Source: CAVOGJ01 sp963695405
GTDB lineage: Bacteria; Planctomycetota; Planctomycetia; Pirellulales; Pirellulaceae
Assembly: GCA_963695405.1 (NCBI GenBank)
Contig: CAVOGJ010000014.1
Coordinates: 124,001 to 188,000, forward strand
Direction of reading: 5' to 3'
DNA length: 64,000 nt
Shown here: piece after piece, positions 35,462 to 44,671 of the stretch
Layout of the letters: each line of letters starts with the position of its first letter
Position numbering within the stretch: the first letter of the stretch is position 1
The notes under the pieces: generated by a model
What the model was told of the DNA's origin: nothing
Database searches by the model: none
Seen by the model: only the letters and a program-made list of their open reading frames with translations
Position numbers and translations under genes: made by a program

Positions 35462-36217
35462 TTGCTTCGCCAGGATTCTCGATTGACTCGTCCGCATTCG
35501 AATTTCGCCACCACGCACTGGACCCTTGTCTGGCAAGCCGCTCATGAGGATTCTCACGGCGGGCGGTCGGCGCTGGAAGAGTTGATTCGACGCTATTGGT
35601 ATCCTCTCTACGGATTCGCACGCCGCCGCGGCATGTCTCGAGAAGATGCCGAAGACGCGACGCAGGAGTTCTTAAGCCGAGTGGTTCACGGAGACCTGCT
35701 CCGCTCGGCCGATCCGACCAAAGGCAAATTTCGCACGTACTTGCTCGTCGCCTGGAAGCGATTCCTGGTCGACGAGTTCCGCAAGCAACGCTCATTACGA
35801 CGGGGTGGCGATTTGCAAAAGCTCGCGCTCGACTTCGGCTCGGGCGAGGAGCGATGGCTAGAGCTCAAATCACGTGAGCCCGATCCCGATCGATGGTTCG
35901 CGCTCAGTTGGGCCGACACATTGCTCGACGAAGTTCGGCAACGCCTGAGAGCGGCATACGCGTCGCGAGATCGGGAAGTCGTCTGTGCGGTCTTAATATC
36001 TCGCTTGACCGAGTCACTCACGAAGGACGACTACGACCAATTGGGCTCCGAGCTATCACTATCGCCGAGCGCCGTGAAAGTCGCTCTGCACCGGCTTCGC
36101 CAGCGGTTCGGCCAGACGTTGCGCGAAGTCATCCTGGAAACGCTTGACGATCCGGCTGAAATTGATGCCGAGATTACGGAGTTGCTTTCGGTGTTGTCTG
36201 AACAACGGCGTGCGTAG
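35462..36217 (+). CDS. ECF-type RNA polymerase sigma factor (planctomycete kinase-linked type)
   Basis: Region 2 is seen in 'RSALEELIRRYWYPLYGFA' with 'EDAEDATQEFLSRV' and 'FRTYLLVAWKRFLVDEF'. Region 4 is seen in 'YDQLGSELSLSPSAVKVAL' followed by 'HRLRQRFGQTLREVI'. The protein has a C-terminal extension with an acidic helix and lacks an adjacent anti-sigma gene; instead a Ser/Thr kinase gene follows on the same strand. In planctomycetes such pairs are a known sigma-kinase group thought to be controlled by phosphorylation. The start is TTG 35462 or TTG 35483; there is no ATG before conserved sequence. Confidence 0.88.
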   Translation: MLRQDSRLTRPHSNFATTHWTLVWQAAHEDSHGGRSALEELIRRYWYPLYGFARRRGMSREDAEDATQEFLSRVVHGDLLRSADPTKGKFRTYLLVAWKRFLVDEFRKQRSLRRGGDLQKLALDFGSGEERWLELKSREPDPDRWFALSWADTLLDEVRQRLRAAYASRDREVVCAVLISRLTESLTKDDYDQLGSELSLSPSAVKVALHRLRQRFGQTLREVILETLDDPAEIDAEITELLSVLSEQRRA

Positions 36218-36485
36218 GCCCAGATGAGGCTCTCATCGCTTACGAAACCGCCCAAGTGCCGGGCTACGAGGGCCGTGGCGACGGCAGGCTCCCGTCGCGC
36301 TGCACGGCGGACGGGGATCCGCTGCGCCTGAATGATTCGGAGATTGGCCAACCTGTTCACGAATCGGGAAATTCATGACTTTTTCCCCGGGGCGCTGTAA
36401 CCACCACGATGCAACCACGTATCTTCCGTTAATGGCTTGGGGATTCCCGTCGCCAACCGCACGCTCCAATTGCGAGGTCCGAAGG

Positions 36486-38714
36486 ATGCGCGTCAGAACG
36501 ATCGAAGATACGTGCCCCACGTGTGGAAACGGTTTGGCACCGTCCGGTGAATGCCATGCGTGCCTGCTGCAACTGGGCATTTCCCAGGCTGGCAAGCCGT
36601 TGGCGGACATGGCCGCCCTGCCTAATCTGGACACCCTCAACGCGCAGTTCCCGCAATTGGAGATCCGTCGGCTCGTAGGTACCGGTGGTATGGGGGCCAT
36701 CTATCACGCGCGACAAACCACCTTGGATCGTGACGTGGCGCTGAAGTTGATTCGTCGAGACGTCTCGTCGGATACCGCATTTGTGGAGCGATTTGAACGA
36801 GAAGCCAAAACGCTCGCCAAGCTGTCTCATCCGCATATCGTCACGATTTACGACTTTGGCCACACGGCCGATGGAATTGCGTATCTCATCATGGAATACG
36901 TCGACGGAATCAACCTGCGGGAGGCCATCGAGAGTGGCGGTATCGATGCGAATGAAGCGTTGGATCTTGTCGTTACCATCTGTCGAGCCCTCAAGTATGC
37001 CCACTCAAAGGGTATCGTGCACCGTGATATTAAGCCGGAGAATATCCTTCTTGGCGAAGACGGGTCGCTCAAGGTTGTCGACTTCGGGATCGCCAAGATC
37101 TTCGACGAATCGGTGCGGACCCCGACCCTCACGGCGACTCGTCAAGTGCTTGGATCGCTGCACTATCTTGCCCCGGAACATCTCGAGTCTCCTCAACAAG
37201 TCGATCACCGTGTCGACTTGTACGCTCTGGGCGTTGTGTTCTACGAGTTGCTGACCGGTCAATTGCCGTTGGGGCGGTACGAGCCGCCCAGCTCGGTTTG
37301 CGGTACGGCGGATCCACGCCTTGATCGACTCGTGCTAAAAATGCTCAGCCGCCGGCCAGAGCAGCGTTACCAAACTGCTGCAGAACTCGATGCCGACCTC
37401 GGCGAAATCCTCGCGACTCGTCCGGCAGCTTCTTCCGTCGAGTCCTCTTCCGCATCGTCCGGAGGATTAGTGACGACGAATCGCAGTGTTTCTGTGCCCT
37501 TCACCTGCGAGGCGTTAGGCGGTTTCGCGGAGGCAGTGGGCGTGGTCCACGCCCGCCAGGATACGCTATGCTTCGAGTTTCGAATTCGCGATTCCATTTG
37601 GGGACATGTCAAATCAAATACTCATTTGGTCGAAGTGCCTTGCCAACAACTGACGCGACTCGAGTTCATGACAGGGCTGTTTGGTTCCAAGCTGGTCGTC
37701 ACGGCCGATACGATTTCGGCGCTGGGAACGTTGCCCAACGCGGAAACCGGTCGCGTCGAATTGAGGATTCGCCGCAAGGACGCCCCTTATGGCCGCGAGG
37801 TTCCGCTGGCATTGGGATTTACAGACAACGTGTTCTCCAGATCGGCATGGAGGCCGTTTGGGCAGCCAAGCGGGCCACCACCGACGAGCGATGCGCGGCG
37901 GACTATTTTATCGAGCTTCGGGGCCACGACACTGATGTTCATCCGCGAGTCGAGATGGGCAAAAGTCGTTGGCATCGCCAATGCCGTGGGGGCCGTCCTC
38001 ATCCTGGCCGGCTTTGCAGTCTTCCAGCTGGGGTATTATCCCTCGCAAATGAGTTACCGAGTGGTCGACACAAATGTGCCCTCCGGGACACTGCAGACGG
38101 CCATTCAGAATCGGCTGGGTCGATCCAGTCGAGTCGGCGATGTTGACCATGACGAACAGGGACGGCCCATCGGCCTACGGATCAAGACGTGGCATCGTGG
38201 CCGGAGAGAAGTCAAGCAGCGTTTGCAAGTGCCCGAAATGCCTCGATTGGTTTGGTTGTTAGCCCCTGACGGTCACTCGACGGCCAGGGAGCGTGCCGCT
38301 GAAGAAGAGCGGGCAAGCCTGTTGATTCCGGTCGTGTCCGGCCTCATGATGGAGGGGCTGCAGACTGAGAAAACTCAGCTAGGCATGGCCGTGATGGGGG
38401 CCGGTGAGCCCTACGAATTGTTGCCGGTATGGGTGGCCAGAATTACGGAAGGCGAAGCGAATGATGCACAACTGGTGGTCGAACTCACCGCGGTGGGACG
38501 AGAAGCGTTGGCTGCCCGTTTGAATGGCAAGGAAGCTACCGCGGGCTTAGGACTGGTCATCGATGGTTTAATGGAAGGCATCGCCCCGTTGGATGCGATT
38601 TCTCCCAAACGGCTCGTATTTCAATTATCGAACGACGCGGGTCTCGCACCAGAAAGCATCGCGACAGGGATTCGTGGGCCTGGCCTCCCGTCCCCTTTGG
38701 AATTGCTCGAATGA
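36486..38714 (+). CDS. Membrane Ser/Thr protein kinase with zinc ribbon and SecD-like extracytoplasmic end
   Basis: From ATG 36486: a zinc ribbon (C10, C13, C23, C26), then a Hanks-type kinase with glycine loop 'LVGTGGMGAIYHARQ' (from 63), ATP-binding K87, catalytic 'HRDIKPEN' (179-186) and 'DFG' (199-201), ending near residue 310. A domain of unknown fold follows to about 480, then one membrane helix (about 494-514, 'IANAVGAVLILAGFAVFQL'). The extracytoplasmic part ends with 'VELTAVGREALAARLNGK', 'GLGLVIDGLMEGIAPL' and 'GIRGPGLPSPLELLE', a pattern very close to the periplasmic head of SecD. It probably senses something outside and signals to the upstream sigma factor. ATG 36375 or 36432 are alternative starts. 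Confidence 0.88.
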   Translation: MRVRTIEDTCPTCGNGLAPSGECHACLLQLGISQAGKPLADMAALPNLDTLNAQFPQLEIRRLVGTGGMGAIYHARQTTLDRDVALKLIRRDVSSDTAFVERFEREAKTLAKLSHPHIVTIYDFGHTADGIAYLIMEYVDGINLREAIESGGIDANEALDLVVTICRALKYAHSKGIVHRDIKPENILLGEDGSLKVVDFGIAKIFDESVRTPTLTATRQVLGSLHYLAPEHLESPQQVDHRVDLYALGVVFYELLTGQLPLGRYEPPSSVCGTADPRLDRLVLKMLSRRPEQRYQTAAELDADLGEILATRPAASSVESSSASSGGLVTTNRSVSVPFTCEALGGFAEAVGVVHARQDTLCFEFRIRDSIWGHVKSNTHLVEVPCQQLTRLEFMTGLFGSKLVVTADTISALGTLPNAETGRVELRIRRKDAPYGREVPLALGFTDNVFSRSAWRPFGQPSGPPPTSDARRTILSSFGATTLMFIRESRWAKVVGIANAVGAVLILAGFAVFQLGYYPSQMSYRVVDTNVPSGTLQTAIQNRLGRSSRVGDVDHDEQGRPIGLRIKTWHRGRREVKQRLQVPEMPRLVWLLAPDGHSTARERAAEEERASLLIPVVSGLMMEGLQTEKTQLGMAVMGAGEPYELLPVWVARITEGEANDAQLVVELTAVGREALAARLNGKEATAGLGLVIDGLMEGIAPLDAISPKRLVFQLSNDAGLAPESIATGIRGPGLPSPLELLE

Positions 38715-38930
38715 AGGCCCGTAGAACGCGGTCCCACCAGGCCGCGTCGTTGGATGGCCGGCCGACGGTTGCGACCATGGGCACAACGTGGCGAGTTCCC
38801 CGCTCGCTTACCTGGCTGGTGCGATAGCCCGGCAGGGTTTTTTGCTATCATGGGTGCGCTCCCTGCCTAGCGCAACCGTGGATCCATTGAAGGTCTTTCT
38901 GAACTGGTTCACCCTTCGTGACCAGCGAAC

Positions 38931-40078
38931 ATGATGATGAACGATCAAGACCGGCTCGTCGATTTTCTCGCCAGGATGAACTCCCTGGATGGGCTCAATG
39001 AGAAGACTTTCCAGCGACTCATGACCGAGCTCGACCATGCCGCGGAACAAGTTGGATATGACGATCGAGGACGCCTGAAGGTGGCTCTGTTTGATGCCAA
39101 GTCGTACGATATTCAGTCATTTGCAGCGCGGAACAAAGATCGCTATGCGATCCATCCGATTCAAGCCGCACTCGACAAGGACACGGCGCATGCTGCGGCC
39201 GGCTTCAGCATTATCTCGATCTTCGTGAATGATGTCTGCGACGCGGAGGTTGTGGAGCGACTGGCCGCGATCGGCGTCCGGCTGATCGCATTGCGGTGCG
39301 CTGGATTCAACAATGTGGACCTGGCGGCCTGTCGACAACATAGCATCAGTGTCGTGCGCGTTCCCGCGTATTCGCCCTATGCCGTCGCGGAACACACGGT
39401 CGCCCTCATGCTGATGCTCAATCGCAAGCTCCATCTTGCGTATCAACGAAATCGAGCCGGCTACTTTGTGCTGGAAGGATTGACTGGTTTTGACATGCGG
39501 GGCAAGACCGTGGGTGTGATCGGCACAGGTAAGATAGGCAAGTGCACGATTGACATCCTGCTCGGATTTGGTTGTCGTGTACTGGCTTTTGATAAATATC
39601 CCAGCGAAAAAGTTCACTCGCTGGAAGGTGTCGATTACGTAGGGATGGAGCAGCTGTTGCGGCAAGCAGACATCATCTCGCTGCACATTCCATTGTTTCG
39701 CGAAACCCGTTATTTGATCAACGCCGCTGCGATCGAGCAAATGAAAGCTGGTGTCATGCTGATCAATACCAGTCGAGGGGGGCTCGTCGATACCAGGGCC
39801 TTGATTGATGGGCTCAAGTCCCGCAAGATCGGTTCGGCTGGACTGGATGTCTACGAGGAGGAAGCCGGAATATTTTTTCATGATATGTCCGACCAGGTGC
39901 TGACCGACGATGTGTTGGCCCGGCTGATGACCTTCAATAACGTCGTGATTACGTCGCACCAGGCGTTTCTGACTCACGAAGCACTCGCCAACATAGCGGA
40001 CACCACGCTCGGCAATATCGATGAGTTCGCGCGGGGAGAGCGGGCAACCAGTTATCGAATGCGGTTATTGACAAGTGA
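38931..40078 (+). CDS. ldhA: D-lactate dehydrogenase-like 2-hydroxyacid dehydrogenase (frameshift near the end)
   Basis: The enzyme reduces pyruvate to D-lactate with NADH. The NAD-binding motif is 'GVIGTGKIGKCTIDILLG'. Active-site sequence is present as 'NTSRGGLVDTRALI' (Arg), 'GLDVYEEEAG' (Glu) and 'VVITSHQAFLTHEA' (His). 'VPAYSPYAVAEHTVALMLM' is typical of D-lactate dehydrogenases. The N-terminus has about 45 extra residues before 'LKVALFDAKSYD', with a second start possible. The uncorrected frame reads on to 40229, into the phosphorylase gene. Adding one base near 40048-40052 gives a family-like end 'LSNAVIDK' and a stop at 40078, so a single-base deletion is likely. Confidence 0.85.
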
Positions 40079-40170
40079 AGGATTCCGCTGCGCGGCGAGC
40101 ATGAAGCGGCCAACGCCGTTTCCGCGTGTATGGCTGGTGGCATCTGGTGAACGAGACGACGGAGGTGCGT

Positions 40171-42636
40171 ATGAGCACGACACCCATGATCGAGGGACCT
40201 CTTGCCAGGAATGTAGATGCCTTTCATGAGCTGCTTGTTTACCACCTGTATTACACGCACGGGCAGGCAATACAGTCGGCAACGATGCACGACGCTTACA
40301 TGGCCTTGTGCTATTCGGTTCGCGACTATTTGGTAGAGCGGTGCCGCCGTACGAGTGAAGCGCATTACCAGTCGAATCCAAAGTTCGTTTACTACCTGTC
40401 GGCTGAGTATCTGCTGGGCAAACAGTTACCCAAGAACATGCTTTACTCCGAGACAACGGCGTTGGCCCAAGCTGCACTCACTCGGCATCAAGTCGATTTG
40501 CAGCAGCTCTTGCAACTGGATGTGGAGCCGGGGCTCGGCAACGGCGGACTCGGCCGGCTGGCCGCTTGCTTTCTCGACTCACTGGCGACGCTTGATATTC
40601 CAGCGGTCGGTTATGGAATTCGATACGAATTTGGAATTTTCAAGCAATCCTTTCGGGACGGGTGGCAAGTTGAGAAGCCCGATGGCTGGGCATTGTGGGG
40701 CAATCCCTGGGAGTTTCCCCAACCGGACGACATGGTCGAGGTCGGGCTGTGGGGTAAGACCGAATCGTATCACGACGCCGCAGGAAACCTGCGGATGCGC
40801 TGGACGCCCGGTCAAAAGGTGCTTGGCGAGCCCTGCACGATGCTGATTCCCGGTTATGGTACGGATACGGTGAATATCTTGAGACTGTGGCGAGCTCGTG
40901 CCACCGAGGAGTTCGACTTTGAATTATTCGACACGGGTGATTATTCACGCGCAGTCGAGCGGAAAGTCTACTCAGAAAACATCAGCAAGGTTTTGTATCC
41001 AAATGACAAAACACTGCAAGGGAAGCAGCTGCGGCTTCAACAGCAGTACTTTTTTGTCGCTTGCTCGTTACACGACATGATCCGGAGATTTCGGCTGAAG
41101 AACGACGATTGGGATCGCTTTCCAGATAAAGTCGTCATTCAGTTGAACGATACGCATCCCGTCGTCGCCATTCCGGAACTCATGCGGCTCTTGGTAGACA
41201 AGTACCATCTCGATTGGGATCGTGCCTGGCGGATTACGACCGCCTCCTTCGCTTATACTTGTCACACGCTTCTTCCAGAGGCGTTGGAAACCTGGCCAGT
41301 CGAGCTGTTTGGCAACTTACTGCCACGCCACCTGGAGATTGTGTACGAGATCAATCGTCGTTTCCTGGAACAGGTTTACGTCCGCTTTCCGAACGACGCG
41401 GCCCGCGTAAGACGCATGTCGATTATTGAGGAGGGGCCGCAGCGGCGAGTTCGCATGGCGAATTTGGCCACGGTTGGATCCTTCGCGGTCAATGGCGTGG
41501 CCGAATTGCATTCGCGGCTGCTAAGGGAGCGAACACTTGCCGATTTCGCTGTCATGTGGCCCCAAAAGTTCCAAAACAAGACGAATGGGGTCACCCCTCG
41601 TCGCTTCATGAGGCTTGCCAATCCGCGACTGTCGGACCTCATTACATCGACGATTGGTGAAGGATGGCTGACGAACCTGGAGCTGCTCACAAAGCTCGAG
41701 GACCATGTCGAGGATACCGCATTCCGAGAGTCGTGGTGGAATATTAAGCAGCAGAACAAGGAAGAACTGGCCGAGTGGATGCGAGAGAAAACGGGTGTCG
41801 AGCTAAATGCGGCTTCCATTTTCGATGTGATGGTTAAGCGCCTGCATGAGTACAAACGGCAGTTGCTCAAAGTATTTCACATCATCTGGTTGTATCAGCG
41901 AGTGAAGGCACGCCCCTTCGAGACGATCGTCCCGCGGACATTTCTATTTGGTGCCAAGGCCGCGCCAGGGTATTTCATGGCCAAACGGATTATCAAATTG
42001 ATCCACAACGTGGCGGCCGTCGTCAATCAGGACCCCGATGCTAACCGATTTCTGCGAGTCGTATTCCCGGCAAACTTCAACGTATCGTTAGCCGAGAAGA
42101 TCTATCCCGCCGCGGATATCTCCGAGCAAATTTCGATGGCGGGCAAGGAGGCTTCGGGAACCGGCAATATGAAGTTTGCGCTCAATGGCGCGGTCACTGT
42201 CGGGACATTGGACGGTGCGAATATTGAAATTCGAGAGCGCGTCGGGGCCGAGAATTTCTTTCTTTTTGGACTGACCACGGAGGAAGTCTTCGAAGTCAAA
42301 CGGCGCGGTCATCATCCGAGTATCCACTATGAAACCAACGCCGATTTGAAACGCATCATCGACGCCATTGGGGGAGGCCAATTCTCGGCAGGCGACACCG
42401 AACTATTTCGGCCCATCGTCGCCTCGCTCATGGGTCACGACGAATACCTACTGTTTGCCGATTTTCCCGCGTATATCGCTTGCTGCGAGCAAGCCGCCTC
42501 GGCCTACACAGATCGGGAGCGTTGGATCCGGATGTCCATTTTGAATACCGCCCGCTGCGGGTACTTTTCATCCGATCGTTCAATGGAACAGTATTGCGAC
42601 GAGATCTGGGGCGTAAAGCCGATCGCCGTGAAGTGA
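40171..42636 (+). CDS. glgP: Glycogen/alpha-glucan phosphorylase
   Basis: The enzyme releases glucose-1-phosphate from glycogen with pyridoxal phosphate. Seen: 'YYLSAEYLLGKQLPKNM', 'GLGNGGLGRLAACFLDS', 'VVIQLNDTHPVVAIPELMR', 'TNGVTPRRFMRLANP', the PLP-lysine motif 'GKEASGTGNMKFALNGA' and 'TVGTLDGANIEI'. The length of 821 residues is typical. GGAGGT four bases before ATG 40171 fixes the start, so the longer frame to 40126 is rejected. The gene follows ldhA on the same strand, which suggests mobilising stored glucan for fermentation. Confidence 0.97.
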   Translation: MSTTPMIEGPLARNVDAFHELLVYHLYYTHGQAIQSATMHDAYMALCYSVRDYLVERCRRTSEAHYQSNPKFVYYLSAEYLLGKQLPKNMLYSETTALAQAALTRHQVDLQQLLQLDVEPGLGNGGLGRLAACFLDSLATLDIPAVGYGIRYEFGIFKQSFRDGWQVEKPDGWALWGNPWEFPQPDDMVEVGLWGKTESYHDAAGNLRMRWTPGQKVLGEPCTMLIPGYGTDTVNILRLWRARATEEFDFELFDTGDYSRAVERKVYSENISKVLYPNDKTLQGKQLRLQQQYFFVACSLHDMIRRFRLKNDDWDRFPDKVVIQLNDTHPVVAIPELMRLLVDKYHLDWDRAWRITTASFAYTCHTLLPEALETWPVELFGNLLPRHLEIVYEINRRFLEQVYVRFPNDAARVRRMSIIEEGPQRRVRMANLATVGSFAVNGVAELHSRLLRERTLADFAVMWPQKFQNKTNGVTPRRFMRLANPRLSDLITSTIGEGWLTNLELLTKLEDHVEDTAFRESWWNIKQQNKEELAEWMREKTGVELNAASIFDVMVKRLHEYKRQLLKVFHIIWLYQRVKARPFETIVPRTFLFGAKAAPGYFMAKRIIKLIHNVAAVVNQDPDANRFLRVVFPANFNVSLAEKIYPAADISEQISMAGKEASGTGNMKFALNGAVTVGTLDGANIEIRERVGAENFFLFGLTTEEVFEVKRRGHHPSIHYETNADLKRIIDAIGGGQFSAGDTELFRPIVASLMGHDEYLLFADFPAYIACCEQAASAYTDRERWIRMSILNTARCGYFSSDRSMEQYCDEIWGVKPIAVK

Positions 42637-42782
42637 CAAGACGTCACGGAAGCGGGTGAACCCGTGTGAGCCGTCGCTGTCGCTTGAGGCGAGCAGATAC
42701 GTCCGGCAATCGGTCCCATTCGAGGTGTCGGCTGATCGCCACAAGACGTTCTACGATCAGTCAACTGTGCTCGCTGACTCCA

Positions 42783-43562
42783 CTATGGCCGTGCCCATAG
42801 GGAATCGGGTACCGAAGGTTCGGTTTCCTGCTTCCAGAGGAGTGTGAACGGCCAGCCCCAGAGGCGACTTGGGTGGGTTCCATACATGAGTCGCCCGTGC
42901 GATTCGCCCAGGCACACGGCCCAACCGTACATCCCCACAGCGGTCACCATCAGAGAAACCGCGATCAGGCGTTGAGTCATCCACGCCTCACCCCCTTGCG
43001 TGGGCAGTCCGCAAAAGAAGTCCCAGCAGAAGTGAATGGCGAGGGCGGCCGCTGACCAACCGAGTAAGATCGAACGTGCCCTGGGTCTTGCCAACTTGGC
43101 CATACCTACACCAAACCCCGCGAGTCCCCCGGTCAGCCAATGGAGTACGAAGCGAATAACTTCGCTGCCAAATTGATTGATCACCGACGCCCCGCCGAAT
43201 CTTGTATTCGTGTGGTACGTGTTCATTTCGAAAAGTGCGCAGCCGATTCCGAAAAACGAACCGTACACCAGTCCATCGATGGGATCATCAAAGTGACGAC
43301 CGAAGGCGATCGCCAGCAGGACGACCAGCGATAACTTGGTAAATTCTTCCACGAACGCGGCGACGGCGGCCCGCTGCGCGAAATCGGCATGCGAGACGTC
43401 GACCAGCATGTCATCTTCGACATATCCGATCTGATAGGCAGAGAAGACGCCTAGAAACAGCGCCAGGCCGATCAAATACCATGGCTCGCGGCCAAAACGG
43501 TCATATCGGAGCGTCAGGCATCCCAGGAGGATAGCGAACAACAGGATTCCCAGTGTCACCAT
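42783..43562 (-). CDS. PrsW-like intramembrane protease
   Basis: Seven or eight hydrophobic segments carry the PrsW family motifs in order: 'FVEEFTKLS' (catalytic Glu-Glu), 'GLVYGSFFGIGCALFEMN' (Glu), 'VLHWLTGGLAGFGVGMA' (His) and 'AIHFCWDFF' (His-x-x-x-Asp). PrsW cleaves anti-sigma factors within the membrane in Bacillus; targets here are unknown. The 259 residues fit the family. It is convergent with glgP, with 146 bases between the stops and no strong terminator. Confidence 0.86.
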   Translation of the reverse strand: MVTLGILLFAILLGCLTLRYDRFGREPWYLIGLALFLGVFSAYQIGYVEDDMLVDVSHADFAQRAAVAAFVEEFTKLSLVVLLAIAFGRHFDDPIDGLVYGSFFGIGCALFEMNTYHTNTRFGGASVINQFGSEVIRFVLHWLTGGLAGFGVGMAKLARPRARSILLGWSAAALAIHFCWDFFCGLPTQGGEAWMTQRLIAVSLMVTAVGMYGWAVCLGESHGRLMYGTHPSRLWGWPFTLLWKQETEPSVPDSLWARP

Positions 43563-43906
43563 ATTGGTCTCCTTGGGCAGCCGAATATCGCACTGATGTC
43601 AAGCCGAGCCGCGATGGCGTATCCCTGTCCCTGGCTGGCCGCTGCATCCGCGGCCTGCCAAGTCGAAACCGAGGTCCGCCATCCGCGTGCGTCCACTTCG
43701 CCTCCCAGGTCGGCGATGACCTTATGAAATTCGCCGCAGAGAGAGAAATCTTGTGCGGTTTCTGAGAAACAAATCGATTTTGATGATTTCAACACGCTTG
43801 TCACATGCCTCCTCCGCGGTGACTCGTGAGCTATGGTTGAAGGGTCGCCTATTCCTAAATGCGACAATCGTGCCTCTGCGACGCCACGAATAGCCGGAAT
43901 TTATCG
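43563..43906. other. Intergenic region with no convincing gene
   Basis: About 344 bases between divergent genes. One minus-strand frame of 103 codons (43556-43867) overlaps the PrsW start and has no recognisable similarity, so it is not called. A promoter for the ABC operon is expected near 43860-43900 but is not clear. Confidence 0.45.
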
Positions 43907-44668
43907 ATGATTGAAGTGCAACATTTTTGCAAGGCCTATGAGGATCACGTCGCCGTCCGCGAACTGTCGTTTCGGCTCGAACAGGGCGACATCCTCGGCT
44001 TGGTCGGTCCGAATGGAGCCGGCAAGACCACTACGCTGCGTGCTATCACTGGCATCATCCCGGCAAGCGGCGGGCGGATCGCCGTCGACGGCCATGACTT
44101 GACCGACAACCCGCAGGCCGTGAAGCGCTCGACAGCTTACGTCCCCGACGATCCGCAACTGTTTCATGATCTCACGGTTGAACAGCACTTGCGATTTATC
44201 GCCAGTGCGTATCAGGTGCCGAACGCCGAGCCTAAGATCGGCGAACTGCTCACACGATTCGAACTCGACATCAAACGTCACGCACCCGCTGCCGACTTAT
44301 CCCGCGGCATGCGACAAAAACTTGCCATTTGTTGTGCCTATCTGTACGATCCGTCGGCTCTGTTGCTCGATGAACCGATGACAGGACTTGATCCTCCTGG
44401 AATCCGCACTCTCAAGCAATCGATTCTCGAACGTGCTGACGCTGGTACATCGGTCATCATCAGTTCCCACTTGCTCGCGATGGTCGAAGACATCTGTACC
44501 CATGTCTTGATCCTGAGTGAAGGTCAGCGGCGGTTCTTCGGGCCTGTGGACGAGTTGCGGTCCACCTTCGGTGTTGAATCCAATCGAGAATCGCTGGAGG
44601 AGATTTTCTTTAAGGCCATCGCGCCAATTTGCAGTTCCCCAAGCGCCGCCATTCCCGTCCTGAACTGA
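43907..44668 (+). CDS. ABC exporter ATP-binding protein
   Basis: Walker A 'GLVGPNGAGKTTTLRAITG', signature 'LSRGMRQKLAICCAY', Walker B 'ALLLDEPMTGLDP' and the switch His in 'VIISSHLLAMVED' are all present. The signature is LSRGM instead of LSGGQ, as in some drug- and CcmA-like exporters. ATG 43907 ('MIEVQHFCKAYEDHVAVRE') is chosen over the longer frame. The permease gene begins three bases after its stop, so the two form a transporter. The cargo cannot be read from the sequence. Confidence 0.93.
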   Translation: MIEVQHFCKAYEDHVAVRELSFRLEQGDILGLVGPNGAGKTTTLRAITGIIPASGGRIAVDGHDLTDNPQAVKRSTAYVPDDPQLFHDLTVEQHLRFIASAYQVPNAEPKIGELLTRFELDIKRHAPAADLSRGMRQKLAICCAYLYDPSALLLDEPMTGLDPPGIRTLKQSILERADAGTSVIISSHLLAMVEDICTHVLILSEGQRRFFGPVDELRSTFGVESNRESLEEIFFKAIAPICSSPSAAIPVLN

Positions 44669-44671
44669 ATA

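Noticed and set aside
42633..42665. Hairpins GTGAC/GTCAC and CGGGT/ACCCG after glgP as a terminator
   Set aside because: The stems are only five pairs long, the first overlaps the stop codon, and there is no T-run.
43556..43867. 103-codon minus-strand frame beside the PrsW-like gene
   Set aside because: It overlaps the protease start, has no ribosome-binding site and no family resemblance.
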